NCBI RefSeq assembly: GCF_030145815.1
Contig: NZ_JAIXHL010000004.1
Coordinates: forward strand, 1 to 64,000
Direction of reading: 5' to 3'
DNA: 64,000 bases
From: Sphingomonas sp.
GTDB taxonomy: Bacteria > Pseudomonadota > Alphaproteobacteria > Sphingomonadales > Sphingomonadaceae
Positions within the stretch are counted from its first letter, which is position 1. Every line of letters starts with the position of its first letter. The notes beneath the pieces were generated by a model. It was not told the DNA's origin and did not search any database. It saw only the letters and a program-made list of their open reading frames with translations. Below are positions 55,014 to 63,538 of this stretch, piece after piece. A program made the translations under genes and the position numbers.

Positions 55014-56672
55014 ATGTCGATGTTTCTTTCGCTGGCATTTGCCGCCACGGCCGCCCTCGCTTCGACTACCCAGCGTGCGCCGATCACCGCTGACATCGTC
55101 GCGGCGTTCGAGCGTGGCGACTATGCGGGAGCGAGCCAGGCAGCGAGTGCTGCCGCCGAACGCTGCACCGCTGCCCCCCTTCCCGCCCCGGACCATTGCC
55201 TCGACCTGCTCAACGCCGCGGCGACCCTCGCAGGGCGGGCTGGCGACAACGCCGCATCCGAACGGCACGCCCGCCGCGCGCTCGCAGTTGCGGACGCCGC
55301 CACCCCGGCCGGACATCCCGATCGCGCAACTGCCCGCAACAATCTCGCGCTCGCCCTCAGCAACCTGGGTCGATCCGACGAAGCCGAACCGCTCTACCGC
55401 GCGGCGTTGGCGCTCTATGAAGCCGCTCTGCCACCGGGACATTCCCTTATCGCCGGAGCGCTGAGCAACCTTGCCGGGGCGTTACTCGACGTCGGACGCG
55501 ATGCCGAAGCCGAGCCGCTGTTCCGGCGTGCGCTGGCCATGACCGAGGCTGCGGCCGGCCCCACCCATCCCACCGTTGCAGTGATCCTCAACAACCTCGC
55601 CGCCAGCCTGGAAGCGCAGGGGCGCACTGCCGAGGCGGAGCCGCTATTGCGCCGCTCGCTCACGATTCGCACTGTCGCCCTGCCGTCCGGGCACCCCGAG
55701 ATCGCGGTCGCCACCGCCAATCTGGCGGGCAATCTTCAGGCGCGCGGCCTCAACGCGGAAGCGGCAACGCTGTATCGTCAGGCCTTGGCGATGCAGGAGG
55801 CGGCCCTGCCCGCCGGCCATCCTGCCATCGCCACCGGCGCGGCAAATCTCGCTGCTACATTGCGGGCGTTGGGACGCTTTGCCGAAGCGGAGCCGCTGTA
55901 CCGGCGGGCGCTCGACATCCGCGAGCGCGCGCTTCCATCCGGGCACCGCGATATCGCATCGGCCTATGAAGGATTGGCCGCCGTGTTGAGCGACCAGCAC
56001 CGCATTGCCGAAGCAGAGCCATTTTATCGCCGCGTAGTTGCCCTACGCGAAGCCGCCCTGCCGCCCGGCCATCCCGACCGCGCGCTGGCGCTCGCCAATC
56101 TCGGGGCGAATCTTCAGGCGCAGGGCCGACTTACCGACGCAGAGCCACTGCTACGCGCCGCGCTGGCGATCCAGGAAAAGACCTTCCGCCCCACCCACCC
56201 CGCACGCGCCGCCACAATCGGCAACCTCGCGGTGGTGTTGCACGGTCAGGGCAAATCGGGCGAGGCCGAAGCGCTTTTCCGCCGCGCGCTGGCGCTGAGG
56301 GAGGCGGCGTTGGGGGAGAGCCACCCGCTCGTTGCGACGAGCGCCGCGAACCTCGCCGGCAATCTGATGGGCCAGGGGAAGCGGGCGGAGGCGATTACGC
56401 TATTCCGGCGCGCGTGGCGCCTCTCCAGCGTGTGGCCGGACGCCGCCCATCCCGACCGCATCCTCGCGAATTGGAGCCTAGCCGAAGCCCTCGTCCGCAA
56501 TCAGCCTGCCTCGCCCGAGGCACGGACGCTGCTACGCGCCGCAGGCGACGGCATTCGCAACCGGGTTGCGGCGCATCCGGGCTTCGACGCGGCGGCGTCC
56601 GACGAACTGCGCCGCTACGCCCCGGTGTTCCGCGCGCAGGTGCAAAGCGCCTGGACGCTCAGCACCCGCTAG
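55014..56672 (+). CDS. Exported kinesin-light-chain-type TPR protein
   Basis: 552 aa with a short signal peptide (about 1-17). Residues about 83-500 hold ten 42-residue tetratricopeptide units of the TPR_10/12 kind, each with the pattern LYRRALxIxExALPPGHPxxAxxLxNLAxxLxxxGRxxEAEP. It is a periplasmic protein-interaction superhelix with no catalytic domain visible. The DNA itself is a tandem repeat and could recombine. Start at ATG 55014; ATG 55020 alternative. Confidence 0.87.
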   Translation: MSMFLSLAFAATAALASTTQRAPITADIVAAFERGDYAGASQAASAAAERCTAAPLPAPDHCLDLLNAAATLAGRAGDNAASERHARRALAVADAATPAGHPDRATARNNLALALSNLGRSDEAEPLYRAALALYEAALPPGHSLIAGALSNLAGALLDVGRDAEAEPLFRRALAMTEAAAGPTHPTVAVILNNLAASLEAQGRTAEAEPLLRRSLTIRTVALPSGHPEIAVATANLAGNLQARGLNAEAATLYRQALAMQEAALPAGHPAIATGAANLAATLRALGRFAEAEPLYRRALDIRERALPSGHRDIASAYEGLAAVLSDQHRIAEAEPFYRRVVALREAALPPGHPDRALALANLGANLQAQGRLTDAEPLLRAALAIQEKTFRPTHPARAATIGNLAVVLHGQGKSGEAEALFRRALALREAALGESHPLVATSAANLAGNLMGQGKRAEAITLFRRAWRLSSVWPDAAHPDRILANWSLAEALVRNQPASPEARTLLRAAGDGIRNRVAAHPGFDAAASDELRRYAPVFRAQVQSAWTLSTR

Positions 56673-56678
56673 GGTCAA

Positions 56679-58079
56679 TCAGATGTGGATCACCCGCCCG
56701 TAAGCCGCCAGCACGCTTTCGTGCATCGACTCGCTGATCGTCGGGTGCGGGAACACCGTTTCCATCAGCTCGGCCTCAGTCGTCTCCAGCGTCTTGCCGA
56801 TGGTATAGCCCTGGATCATCTCGGTCACTTCCGCGCCGATCATGTGCGCGCCGAGCAGCTCGCCGGTCTTGGCGTCGAACACCGTTTTCACGAAGCCCTC
56901 AGGCTCGCCCAGCGCGATCGCCTTGCCGTTGCCGATGAAGGGGAAGGTGCCGACCTTCACCTCATAACCCGCTTCCTTCGCCTTCGCCTCGGTCAGGCCG
57001 ACGCTGGCGATCTGCGGGTGGCAATAGGTGCAGCCCGGGATGTTGCGCGGGTCCATCGCGTGCGGATGCTTGCCCGCAATCGCCTCGGCCGCGATCACGC
57101 CCTCATGGCTCGCCTTGTGCGCCAGCCACGGCGGCGCGGTGATGTCGCCGATCGCCCACAGCCCCTCGACATTGGTGCGGCACGCGCCGTCGGTCTTCAG
57201 GAAGCCGCGATCGTCCACCTCGACGCCCAGCTCCTTGAGGCCGATGTCCGCCGTGTTCGGCACGATGCCGATCGCGACGATGACATGGCTGAATTCGCCC
57301 GCGACCGCCTTGCCGTCCTTGCCGGTGATCGTCGCCTTCACGCCGTTCTTGTCGGCGCTGATCGAGTCGATCTTGGCGCTGGTCATGATGGTCATGCCCT
57401 GCTTCTTCAGCGCCTTCTCCAGATGCGCGGAGATGTCCTTGTCCTCGACCGGCACGATGCGGTCGAGCATCTCGACCACGGTCACATCCGCGCCCATGTC
57501 GTTGTAGAAGCTGGCGAATTCGATCCCGATCGCGCCCGATCCGATGACCAGCAGCTTCTTCGGCATTTCCTTCGGCGTCATCGCATGGCGATAGGTCCAG
57601 ACGCGCTCGCCATCGGCGGGCAGGTTGGGCAGGTCACGCGCGCGTGCGCCAGTGGCGAGAATGATGTTCTTCGCGACCAGCTCGGTCACCTTACCGTCCG
57701 CTGCGGTAACGCTGAGTTTGCCCTTACCGGTCAGCTTGCCGGTGCCCATGTGCACCGCGATCTTGTTCTTCTTCATCAGGTGCGTGACGCCCTGATTGAG
57801 CTGCTTGGCCACCCCGCGCGAGCGCTTGACGACGGCGTCGAGGTCGGCGCTGATCTTCTCGGCGGCCAGACCATAGTCCTTCGCGTGCTGCATGAAGTGG
57901 AAGATCTCGGCCGAGCGCAGCAGCGCCTTGGTCGGGATGCACCCCCAGTTGAGGCAGATGCCGCCGAGCAGTTCGCGCTCGACGATCGCGGTCTTGAGAC
58001 CGAGCTGGCTCGCGCGGATCGCGGCGACATAGCCGCCGGGTCCGGAGCCGAGCACGATCACGTCATAGGATTCAGCCAT
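56679..58079 (-). CDS. lpdA: Dihydrolipoamide dehydrogenase (E3 of 2-oxoacid dehydrogenases)
   Basis: Reoxidises dihydrolipoyl groups of E2 with FAD and NAD+. 466 aa from ATG 58079: VIVLGSGPGGYVAAIRASQLG (FAD), GGICLNWGCIPTK (redox Cys42, Cys47), LLVIGSGAIGIEFASFYNDMGADVTVVEM (NAD) and FPHPTISESMHE (catalytic His-Glu). AGGGG 8 nt before this ATG supports independent initiation, but the reading frame continues upstream without a stop into the thioesterase. Part of the pdhC-(small membrane protein)-thioesterase-lpd series. Confidence 0.96.
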   Translation of the reverse strand: MAESYDVIVLGSGPGGYVAAIRASQLGLKTAIVERELLGGICLNWGCIPTKALLRSAEIFHFMQHAKDYGLAAEKISADLDAVVKRSRGVAKQLNQGVTHLMKKNKIAVHMGTGKLTGKGKLSVTAADGKVTELVAKNIILATGARARDLPNLPADGERVWTYRHAMTPKEMPKKLLVIGSGAIGIEFASFYNDMGADVTVVEMLDRIVPVEDKDISAHLEKALKKQGMTIMTSAKIDSISADKNGVKATITGKDGKAVAGEFSHVIVAIGIVPNTADIGLKELGVEVDDRGFLKTDGACRTNVEGLWAIGDITAPPWLAHKASHEGVIAAEAIAGKHPHAMDPRNIPGCTYCHPQIASVGLTEAKAKEAGYEVKVGTFPFIGNGKAIALGEPEGFVKTVFDAKTGELLGAHMIGAEVTEMIQGYTIGKTLETTEAELMETVFPHPTISESMHESVLAAYGRVIHI

Positions 58080-58514
58080 GTTGTTGCCCCTGGGGAAGGA
58101 AGGGTTGAAAAGAGAGATGGGGTCGCGCGGACTAACCTCCACCGGCCGTGGTTTGCGGTCTTCGCCGACCGCGACAAAGGTGAAGTTCGCCTGGGTCACC
58201 AGTTCGCGCTCCTCGCCATGGCGACAGCGGCGCCAGGCTTCGACCTCGATCAGCATCGAGCTGCGCCCGATTTTCACGATCTGGGCATAGACCGACACTT
58301 CGTCGCCGACCGCAACGGGCGCGTGGAACTGCATCGAGTCCATCGCCACCGTGACCGCACGCCCCTTGGCGCGGCGCGCGGCGACGAGGCCGGCGGCAAG
58401 GTCCATCTGTCCCACCAGCCAACCGCCGAAAATGTCGCCATAGGCATTGGCATCGGCGGGCATGGTGCTGACGCGGATCGACGGTTCGATCGCGGGGGGC
58501 GTGCGGTCAGGCAT
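58080..58514 (-). CDS. Acyl-CoA thioesterase (hotdog fold, YciA-like), open into lpd
   Basis: 145 codons before the lpd ATG. YciA/BACH-type hotdog: RVSTMPADANAYGDIFGGWLVGQMDLAAGLVAARRAKGRAVTVAMDSMQFHAPVAVGDEVSVYAQIVKIGRSSM (catalytic Asp/Asn near NAYGDIFGGW) and ELVTQANFTFVAVGEDRKPRPV. It has no stop codon of its own: linker EVSPRDPISLFNPSFPRGNN runs straight into Lpd. A single-base shift would meet TAG at 58134-58132, right after PRPVE-V, where such enzymes normally end. So it is a real fusion, a recent stop loss or a base error. It starts inside the end of the 58507-58728 gene. Confidence 0.85.
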
Positions 58515-58728
58515 CGTCGCCGCCCTCCCCGCCCTGCGGGTTGCGCTGCAGCCACATTGCGCGGCGCATCGGCCCGATCCCCATCACGATAATGCACAGG
58601 ATAGCGATGCCCGTGACCAGCCACACATCGCCCCGCGCGAGCGGATAGGCCCAGCTCGCCAGCGCCCCGATCAGCAGCGCGACCGCGATTCCCGCGGCGA
58701 TGTGCAATGCTTCGATCAGGACACGCAT
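58507..58728 (-). CDS. Small two-helix membrane protein in the PDH cluster
   Basis: 73 aa: MRVLIEALHIAAGIAVALLIGALASWAYPLARG and DVWLVTGIAILCIIVMGIGPMRRAMWLQ are two hydrophobic helices, then a polar tail. No known family. It lies 10 nt after E2 and overlaps the thioesterase start by 8 nt, so it is translated with them. Confidence 0.75.
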   Translation of the reverse strand: MRVLIEALHIAAGIAVALLIGALASWAYPLARGDVWLVTGIAILCIIVMGIGPMRRAMWLQRNPQGGEGGDDA

Positions 58729-58738
58729 GGCAGCGGAC

Positions 58739-60037
58739 TCAGGCCAGCAGGCCCATCGGCGATTCGACCAGCGCCTTGAACACCTTCATCAGCTCGGCGC
58801 CATCGGCCCCGTCCACCGCGCGGTGATCGAAGCTGCCGGTCGCCGACATGACGGTGGCAACGCCGAGCGCATCGTCGACGATGTACGGACGCTTCTCGCC
58901 CGCGCCGACCGCCAGAATCATCGCCTGGGGCGGGTTGATGACCGCGTCGAACTGCTTGATCCCGAACATGCCCATGTTCGAAATGCTGGCGGTGCCGCCC
59001 TGATATTCGTGCGGCTGGAGCTTGCCCTCCTTCGCGCGGTCGGCCAGCTCCTTCATCTGGGTCGAGATCGACGCGAGGCCGATATTTGCCGCGTCGCGGA
59101 TGATCGGGGTGATCAGGCCGGTCGGGGTCGAAACGGCGACCGAAATGTCGGCGCGGCTATATTTGACCAGCTTGTCGCCGGCATAGGTCACATTGCACTT
59201 GGGCACCTGAACCAGCGCAACCGCGAGCGCCTTGATCAGCATGTCGTTGACCGACAGCTTCACGCCGCGCGCTTCCAGGCTCTTGTTGAGCTGCCCGCGC
59301 AGCTTGAGCAGCGCGTCGAGCTGGATATCGACGGTCAGATAGATGTGCGGGATCGTCTGCTTCGCCTCGGTCAGGCGGCGCGCGATCGTCTTGCGGATGT
59401 TGCTGAGCTTCTCGACCTCGTGCGGGATGCTCTCGTCATACCAGACCGATGCCGGGGCAGCGGCAGGTGCTGCTGCAGCAGCCGGAGCAGCGGCGGGCGC
59501 AGCCGCAGCCGGAGCCGCGCCGGGCTTCGCCCCTTCGATGTCCGCCTTGACGATGCGGCCGTTCGGGCCGGAGCCGCTCACGCCCGAAAGGTCAACACCC
59601 TTTTCGGCGGCGATGCGGCGCGCCAGCGGGCTCGCCTTGACGCGGTCGCCATCCGCCTTGGGGGCAGCAGCCGGCGCTGGGGCAGGTGCAGCAGCGGCGG
59701 GTGCCGGAGCCGCCTCGGCCTTGGGGGCTTCGGCCTTGGGCGCGTCGGCCTTGGGCGCGTCGGCCTTCGGCGCAGACACCGACCCGGCATCCTCGCCCTC
59801 ACCCGCCAGGACGGCGATCACGGTGCCGACCTTCACGCCATCGGTGCCCTCGGCCACGACGATCTTCGCGATCACGCCCTCATCGACCGCCTCGAACTCC
59901 ATCGTCGCCTTGTCGGTTTCGATCTCGGCCATCAGGTCGCCGGCTTTGACGGTGTCGCCTTCCTTGACCAGCCATTTGGCGAGCGTGCCCTCCTCCATCG
60001 TCGGAGACAGCGCGGGCATCTTGATTTCGATCGACAT
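58739..60037 (-). CDS. pdhC: Pyruvate dehydrogenase E2, dihydrolipoamide acetyltransferase
   Basis: 432 aa. Lipoyl domain with [17 protein letters not shown] (lipoylated Lys43), an Ala/Pro-rich flexible linker (90-125), a peripheral subunit-binding domain ([36 protein letters not shown]), a second Ala/Pro linker and the catalytic domain ending [19 protein letters not shown] (HxxxDG). One lipoyl domain only. E1 genes are not downstream on this strand within the window. The pyruvate type is inferred from similarity to alphaproteobacterial PdhC ([17 protein letters not shown]). Confidence 0.94.
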   Translation of the reverse strand: MSIEIKMPALSPTMEEGTLAKWLVKEGDTVKAGDLMAEIETDKATMEFEAVDEGVIAKIVVAEGTDGVKVGTVIAVLAGEGEDAGSVSAPKADAPKADAPKAEAPKAEAAPAPAAAAPAPAPAAAPKADGDRVKASPLARRIAAEKGVDLSGVSGSGPNGRIVKADIEGAKPGAAPAAAAPAAAPAAAAAPAAAPASVWYDESIPHEVEKLSNIRKTIARRLTEAKQTIPHIYLTVDIQLDALLKLRGQLNKSLEARGVKLSVNDMLIKALAVALVQVPKCNVTYAGDKLVKYSRADISVAVSTPTGLITPIIRDAANIGLASISTQMKELADRAKEGKLQPHEYQGGTASISNMGMFGIKQFDAVINPPQAMILAVGAGEKRPYIVDDALGVATVMSATGSFDHRAVDGADGAELMKVFKALVESPMGLLA

Positions 60038-60174
60038 GGGTGGGGAGGATCCTGTCGTGGGGTGGTGGGTGTCGCGCCCTCCTTGCGCGATGAACGGCGC
60101 GGGTCAACCCCGCCCCTTGCGCTTCACGCCCCGACGCGTCACCACCTGTCACCAACGGAGGGGGAACTGGTTTC

Positions 60175-60630
60175 ATGCGTACCTATCTGGTCGTGGTCGA
60201 TGAGAGCCCCGAGGCACAGATTGCGCTACGGTTTGCGGCGCGTCGCGCGGTGAAGACCGGCGGCGGGGTCGAGATCCTGGCGCTGATTCCCAAGCCCGAT
60301 TTCGTCCAATGGGGCGGCGTGATGGCGACGATCGAGGAGGAAGCGCGCCAGCGTGCCGAAGCCCTGGTCGCCGCCGCCGCAGGTACGCTGATCCAGGAAT
60401 CGGGATTGAAGCCCAGCATCACCGTGGTCGAGGGCGACGGGCCGAAGGTCATCCGCGAACGGATCGAGGCCAATCCCGACATCGCCGCGCTCGTCCTTGG
60501 TGCCGCAGTCGGCGGCAAGCCCGGCCCGATCGTCACCCATTTCACCAGTGGCGACATGGCGGTTCTTCCCGTCCCGCTGATGATCATCCCGGGAAGCCTC
60601 GACCGCGAGGCGATCGACCGGTTGAGCTAG
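60175..60630 (+). CDS. Universal stress protein family (UspA-like)
   Basis: 151 aa single Usp domain: TYLVVVDESPEAQIALRFAARRAVKTGGGVEILALIPKPDF and IAALVLGAAVGGKPGPIVTHFTSGDMAVLPVPLMIIPG. The usual ATP-binding G-x2-G-x9-G(S/T) appears only loosely (GAAVGGKPGP), so nucleotide binding is uncertain. Divergent from E2, followed after 4 nt by a membrane-protein gene. Confidence 0.85.
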   Translation: MRTYLVVVDESPEAQIALRFAARRAVKTGGGVEILALIPKPDFVQWGGVMATIEEEARQRAEALVAAAAGTLIQESGLKPSITVVEGDGPKVIRERIEANPDIAALVLGAAVGGKPGPIVTHFTSGDMAVLPVPLMIIPGSLDREAIDRLS

Positions 60631-60634
60631 TGCG

Positions 60635-61051
60635 ATGGCACGGCTGACCGATGAGGAGCGCAGCTTCCGCAAGATCGGCGCAGGCATTCCGTTCGGCCGC
60701 TTCTGGCACGTCCCGGTTATTGCGATCGCGTTGATTCTGTCTGGATCGAGCGTTCCCGATTTCTACCTCAACTGCACGGGGAATCCGGTCGAAGGTGGTG
60801 GCAAAGGCGGCGCGTTAGTCCGCATGCTCCTTACCTATCCATGCAGTCACCATCTGCTTTATGAAGGGGTTTGGGGGCGGCTCTTGTTTCTGGGTCTTTG
60901 GCTCCCAATACCCTTTGCGCTCCTCAACCTGCTCTGGCAGCGGCGTCACCGCGCCTTTTGGGACCGGGTCCGTGCACGCGAGCGCGAACGCCGTCGCCAG
61001 CGGCGGGAGGAACAACGCAAATCGAAGGCAGCGGATAAGACTGGGGCTTGA
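60635..61051 (+). CDS. Hypothetical membrane protein
   Basis: 138 aa with two hydrophobic stretches (FWHVPVIAIALILSGSSV and LLFLGLWLPIPFALLNLLW), two Cys in the loop between them (NCTGN, YPCSHH) that could form an extracytoplasmic disulfide, and a strongly basic C-terminal tail (RVRARERERRRQRREEQRKSK). Family not recognised. Follows the Usp gene by 4 nt. Confidence 0.7.
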   Translation: MARLTDEERSFRKIGAGIPFGRFWHVPVIAIALILSGSSVPDFYLNCTGNPVEGGGKGGALVRMLLTYPCSHHLLYEGVWGRLLFLGLWLPIPFALLNLLWQRRHRAFWDRVRARERERRRQRREEQRKSKAADKTGA

Positions 61052-61082
61052 GATCGCGGGGCGATGCCGCCACGCTACGGCC

Positions 61083-62399
61083 ATGCGCACCATCATCCTC
61101 CCCGCGCTGCTGATTGCAGCCCCCGCCGCCGCCCAGACCAAACCCGCCGAGGCCCCCAGCCCCGAGCGGCTCAAGGCCGATGTCGAGAAGCTGGTGAGCT
61201 TCGGCACGCGCCACACTTTGTCCTCCCCCGACGATCCGGTGCGCGGCATCGGCGCGGCGCGGAAGTGGGGCGCGGAGGAGCTCGACCGGATCGGTGCAGC
61301 GTGCGGCAACTGCATCAAGGTCGCGCGGATCGGCCGCACCTTCACCGGCCCCCGCGCGCCGAATGGGGTCGAGGTGGTCAATGTCCTCGGCTTTCAGGAA
61401 GGTGCAGACCCCAAGCGCGTCGTAATCGTCCAAGGCCATATCGATTCGCGCGTCAGCGACGTGATGGACTTCACCAGCGACGCCCCCGGCGCGAATGACG
61501 ACGCCTCCGGCACCGCCTTGGTGATCGAGGCGGCCCGCATCCTGTCGAAGCACAAGCTCAAGGCGACGATCGTCTATGCCTTGCTGTCGGGCGAGGAACA
61601 GGGGCTGTGGGGCGGCACCTTGCTCGCCGAAACCGCCAAGGAGCGCGGCTGGGAGGTCATCGCGGTCCTCAACAACGACATTGTCGGTAACACCGTTGGC
61701 CAGAACGGCGTGCGCGTCGCCGATCGCGTCCGCGTCTTTTCCGAAGGCATTCGCGCGTCGGAGGACCTGCCCGGCCAGATCGGCCGGCGCGGCGATGGCG
61801 GCGAGGATGACGGCCCCAGCCGCGCGCTGGCCAAGGCAATCGACAAGGTCGCGGACGGGATGCGGGAGAAGGACAAGGACGCGCTTGACGTGTTCGTCGT
61901 CCGCCGCCCCGACCGCTTCGGGCGCGGCGGCGATCACGAGCCGTTCCTGCGCCTCGGCTATCCCGCCGTCCGCTTCTCGGTCGCCGCGGAGAATTACGAC
62001 CAGCAGCACCAGACGCTGCGCACCGAAAATGGCCGAGTCTATGGCGACACGGTCGACAAGATGGACTTCCCCTATCTGGCGAAGGTCACCGCGCTCAACA
62101 TCGCGACGATCCGCCGCCTCGCCAACGCGCCCTCGGCCCCGTCAGGTGTGGTGCTCGACGGCGCGGTGAGCGCGGATACCAAGGTGAAGTGGAACGCCGT
62201 CCCCGGCGCGCGCGGCTACAAGGTCTATTGGCGGCGCAACGACACGCAGAACTGGGCCGAGGTGCGCGGTGTCGCCGGGCGCACCGAGACGGTGCTGAAG
62301 GACGTGGTGGTCGACGATCATTTTATCGGCGTGTCGGCGGTCGCGGCGGATGGCAGCGAGAGCATCGTCACGTTCGGGACGCGACCGCCAAGGAATTGA
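61083..62399 (+). CDS. Exported M28-family metallopeptidase with C-terminal FnIII-like domain
   Basis: 438 aa. Signal peptide 1-18 (MRTIILPALLIAAPAAAQ). Zinc aminopeptidase motifs: VIVQGHIDSRVSD (His, Asp), GANDDASGTALVIEAARIL (bridging Asp), LLSGEEQGLWG (Glu-Glu) and GGDHEPFLRLGYPAVRF (His). A terminal stretch of about 90 residues (VVLDGAVSADTKVKWNAVPGARGYKVYWRRNDTQNWAEV) resembles a fibronectin type III module. ATG 61083 gives the signal peptide directly. Confidence 0.9.
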   Translation: MRTIILPALLIAAPAAAQTKPAEAPSPERLKADVEKLVSFGTRHTLSSPDDPVRGIGAARKWGAEELDRIGAACGNCIKVARIGRTFTGPRAPNGVEVVNVLGFQEGADPKRVVIVQGHIDSRVSDVMDFTSDAPGANDDASGTALVIEAARILSKHKLKATIVYALLSGEEQGLWGGTLLAETAKERGWEVIAVLNNDIVGNTVGQNGVRVADRVRVFSEGIRASEDLPGQIGRRGDGGEDDGPSRALAKAIDKVADGMREKDKDALDVFVVRRPDRFGRGGDHEPFLRLGYPAVRFSVAAENYDQQHQTLRTENGRVYGDTVDKMDFPYLAKVTALNIATIRRLANAPSAPSGVVLDGAVSADTKVKWNAVPGARGYKVYWRRNDTQNWAEVRGVAGRTETVLKDVVVDDHFIGVSAVAADGSESIVTFGTRPPRN

Positions 62400-62405
62400 G
62401 GCGAT

Positions 62406-62488
62406 CGTCGCCCCGGCGCAGGCCGGGGCCGCCAGAGGGATAGCGATACGCGCAAAGCTTGGCGGCCCCGGCCTGCGCCGGGGCGACG
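62406..62488. repeat. Perfect 29-bp inverted repeat (copy B of the GC-rich element)
   Basis: Arms 62406-62434 and 62460-62488 are exact reverse complements with a 25-nt loop. The left arm is identical to the element at 26231-26260. It lies between the convergent M28 and RcnB-like genes and may serve as a two-way terminator. Confidence 0.85.
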
Positions 62489-62492
62489 GAAT

Positions 62493-63398
62493 TTACCGAC
62501 AGCAATCCTTCGTCGACCGCCGCACGACCGTCTTGCTCGGATAGCGGCGCACCGTCTTCACCGGCGCGCGGTAGGTGCGGACCTCTTCGACCTCCTCGAT
62601 CACCTCTTCGGTGACAGTGGTCGTCGTGGTTGCGCCCGACTGGATGACGATCGTCGTCACCGTCGGCCCCGCCATGTAATATCCGCTGCCGCCATGATAG
62701 CCGCGGGCGTAGCCGCCGCCCTGCGCGCCGCAAGGGCTGGCGCAGGACGGCGGGGCATACCCCCCCGGGTATGGCTGTGCGGGGATCGGCCGCCGCTCGC
62801 GACGCTCGTCCGGGTAATCATCATGGTCATCGTCGTAATCGGGTGCTTCGTAGCGCGCGCCATAGCCGCCACCGCCGCCACCACCGCCCCCGGCAGCCGC
62901 CGCCGCTGCGTAGCCGCCACCGGCATAGGCGCTCGCCGCGCCACCACCACCGCCGCCATTCCAGTCGATCCCGCTGACCGAATCCCACACCCGCCCATCG
63001 CGGTCGGCCAGCACGGCATCGTCATAGTAACGCAGCCAGCCATAGCCATAGGGCGGACGGCTCAACCCCCAGTTCGACCAGTCGCTGATCCAGAAGCCAC
63101 CACCGACCCAATAGCTCGGCAGCGTCCAGCCGCGCACCGGGCGGCGATAGGCGCTCCACCCGCCGGGTGCGCGCGTTCCTGCATGCCAGCGTCCGCCGAC
63201 CATCGGGCCCCAGCGGCCACCATTGTGGGTCGTACGCGGCGGATCGATCCGCGTCGAGGGAACCGACCGCGCCGGATAGCGCACCGGCTCACGCTCGCGC
63301 TGCACCCACTGCCCATCGCGCCACACCCGCTGCGCCTGGGCGGGGGTCGCAACCGCAATCGCAGCAATCGACAAGGTGGCGAGGGTCAGGGCACGCAT
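62493..63398 (-). CDS. RcnB-like periplasmic protein with Gly-rich and acidic low-complexity segments
   Basis: 301 aa. Signal peptide (MRALTLATLSIAAIAVATPAQA, 1-22). An RcnB/DUF-like domain follows (WRDGQWVQRER; RPVRGWTLPSYWVGGGFWISDWSNWGLSRPPYGYGWLRYYDDAVLADRDGRVWDSV). RcnB in E. coli helps nickel/cobalt homeostasis. Residues about 150-200 are a Gly/Ala-rich and Asp-rich tract (GGGGGGAASA...DYDDDHDDYPDE), then GCASPCG-type cysteines and a Thr/Glu-rich end (TTTTTVTEEVIEEVEEV). The insert is poorly conserved in character. Confidence 0.75.
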   Translation of the reverse strand: MRALTLATLSIAAIAVATPAQAQRVWRDGQWVQREREPVRYPARSVPSTRIDPPRTTHNGGRWGPMVGGRWHAGTRAPGGWSAYRRPVRGWTLPSYWVGGGFWISDWSNWGLSRPPYGYGWLRYYDDAVLADRDGRVWDSVSGIDWNGGGGGGAASAYAGGGYAAAAAAGGGGGGGGGYGARYEAPDYDDDHDDYPDERRERRPIPAQPYPGGYAPPSCASPCGAQGGGYARGYHGGSGYYMAGPTVTTIVIQSGATTTTTVTEEVIEEVEEVRTYRAPVKTVRRYPSKTVVRRSTKDCCR

Positions 63399-63538
63399 TG
63401 GCTGGACTCACTATTCTGGTGAGGCGCGACCATTCAAGCAGGGAAGAAGGACCGCGCCTCTTTACAGCGTTTTAACACTGACACCGCGCCGTTCCCACCG
63501 GACAGCGTGGTTAAGAAAGTCCCAATGCGGGGCAGGGT

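Noticed and set aside
55014..56672. Regular DNA repeat considered as a CRISPR-like array
   Set aside because: The period is 126 nt, keeps an open frame throughout and encodes 42-residue TPR units; no spacers or cas genes.
62493..63398. Gly/Asp-rich tracts as a sign of a sequencing artefact or secreted silk-like protein
   Set aside because: The frame is intact, has a signal peptide and an RcnB-like domain; low-complexity inserts are common in this family.
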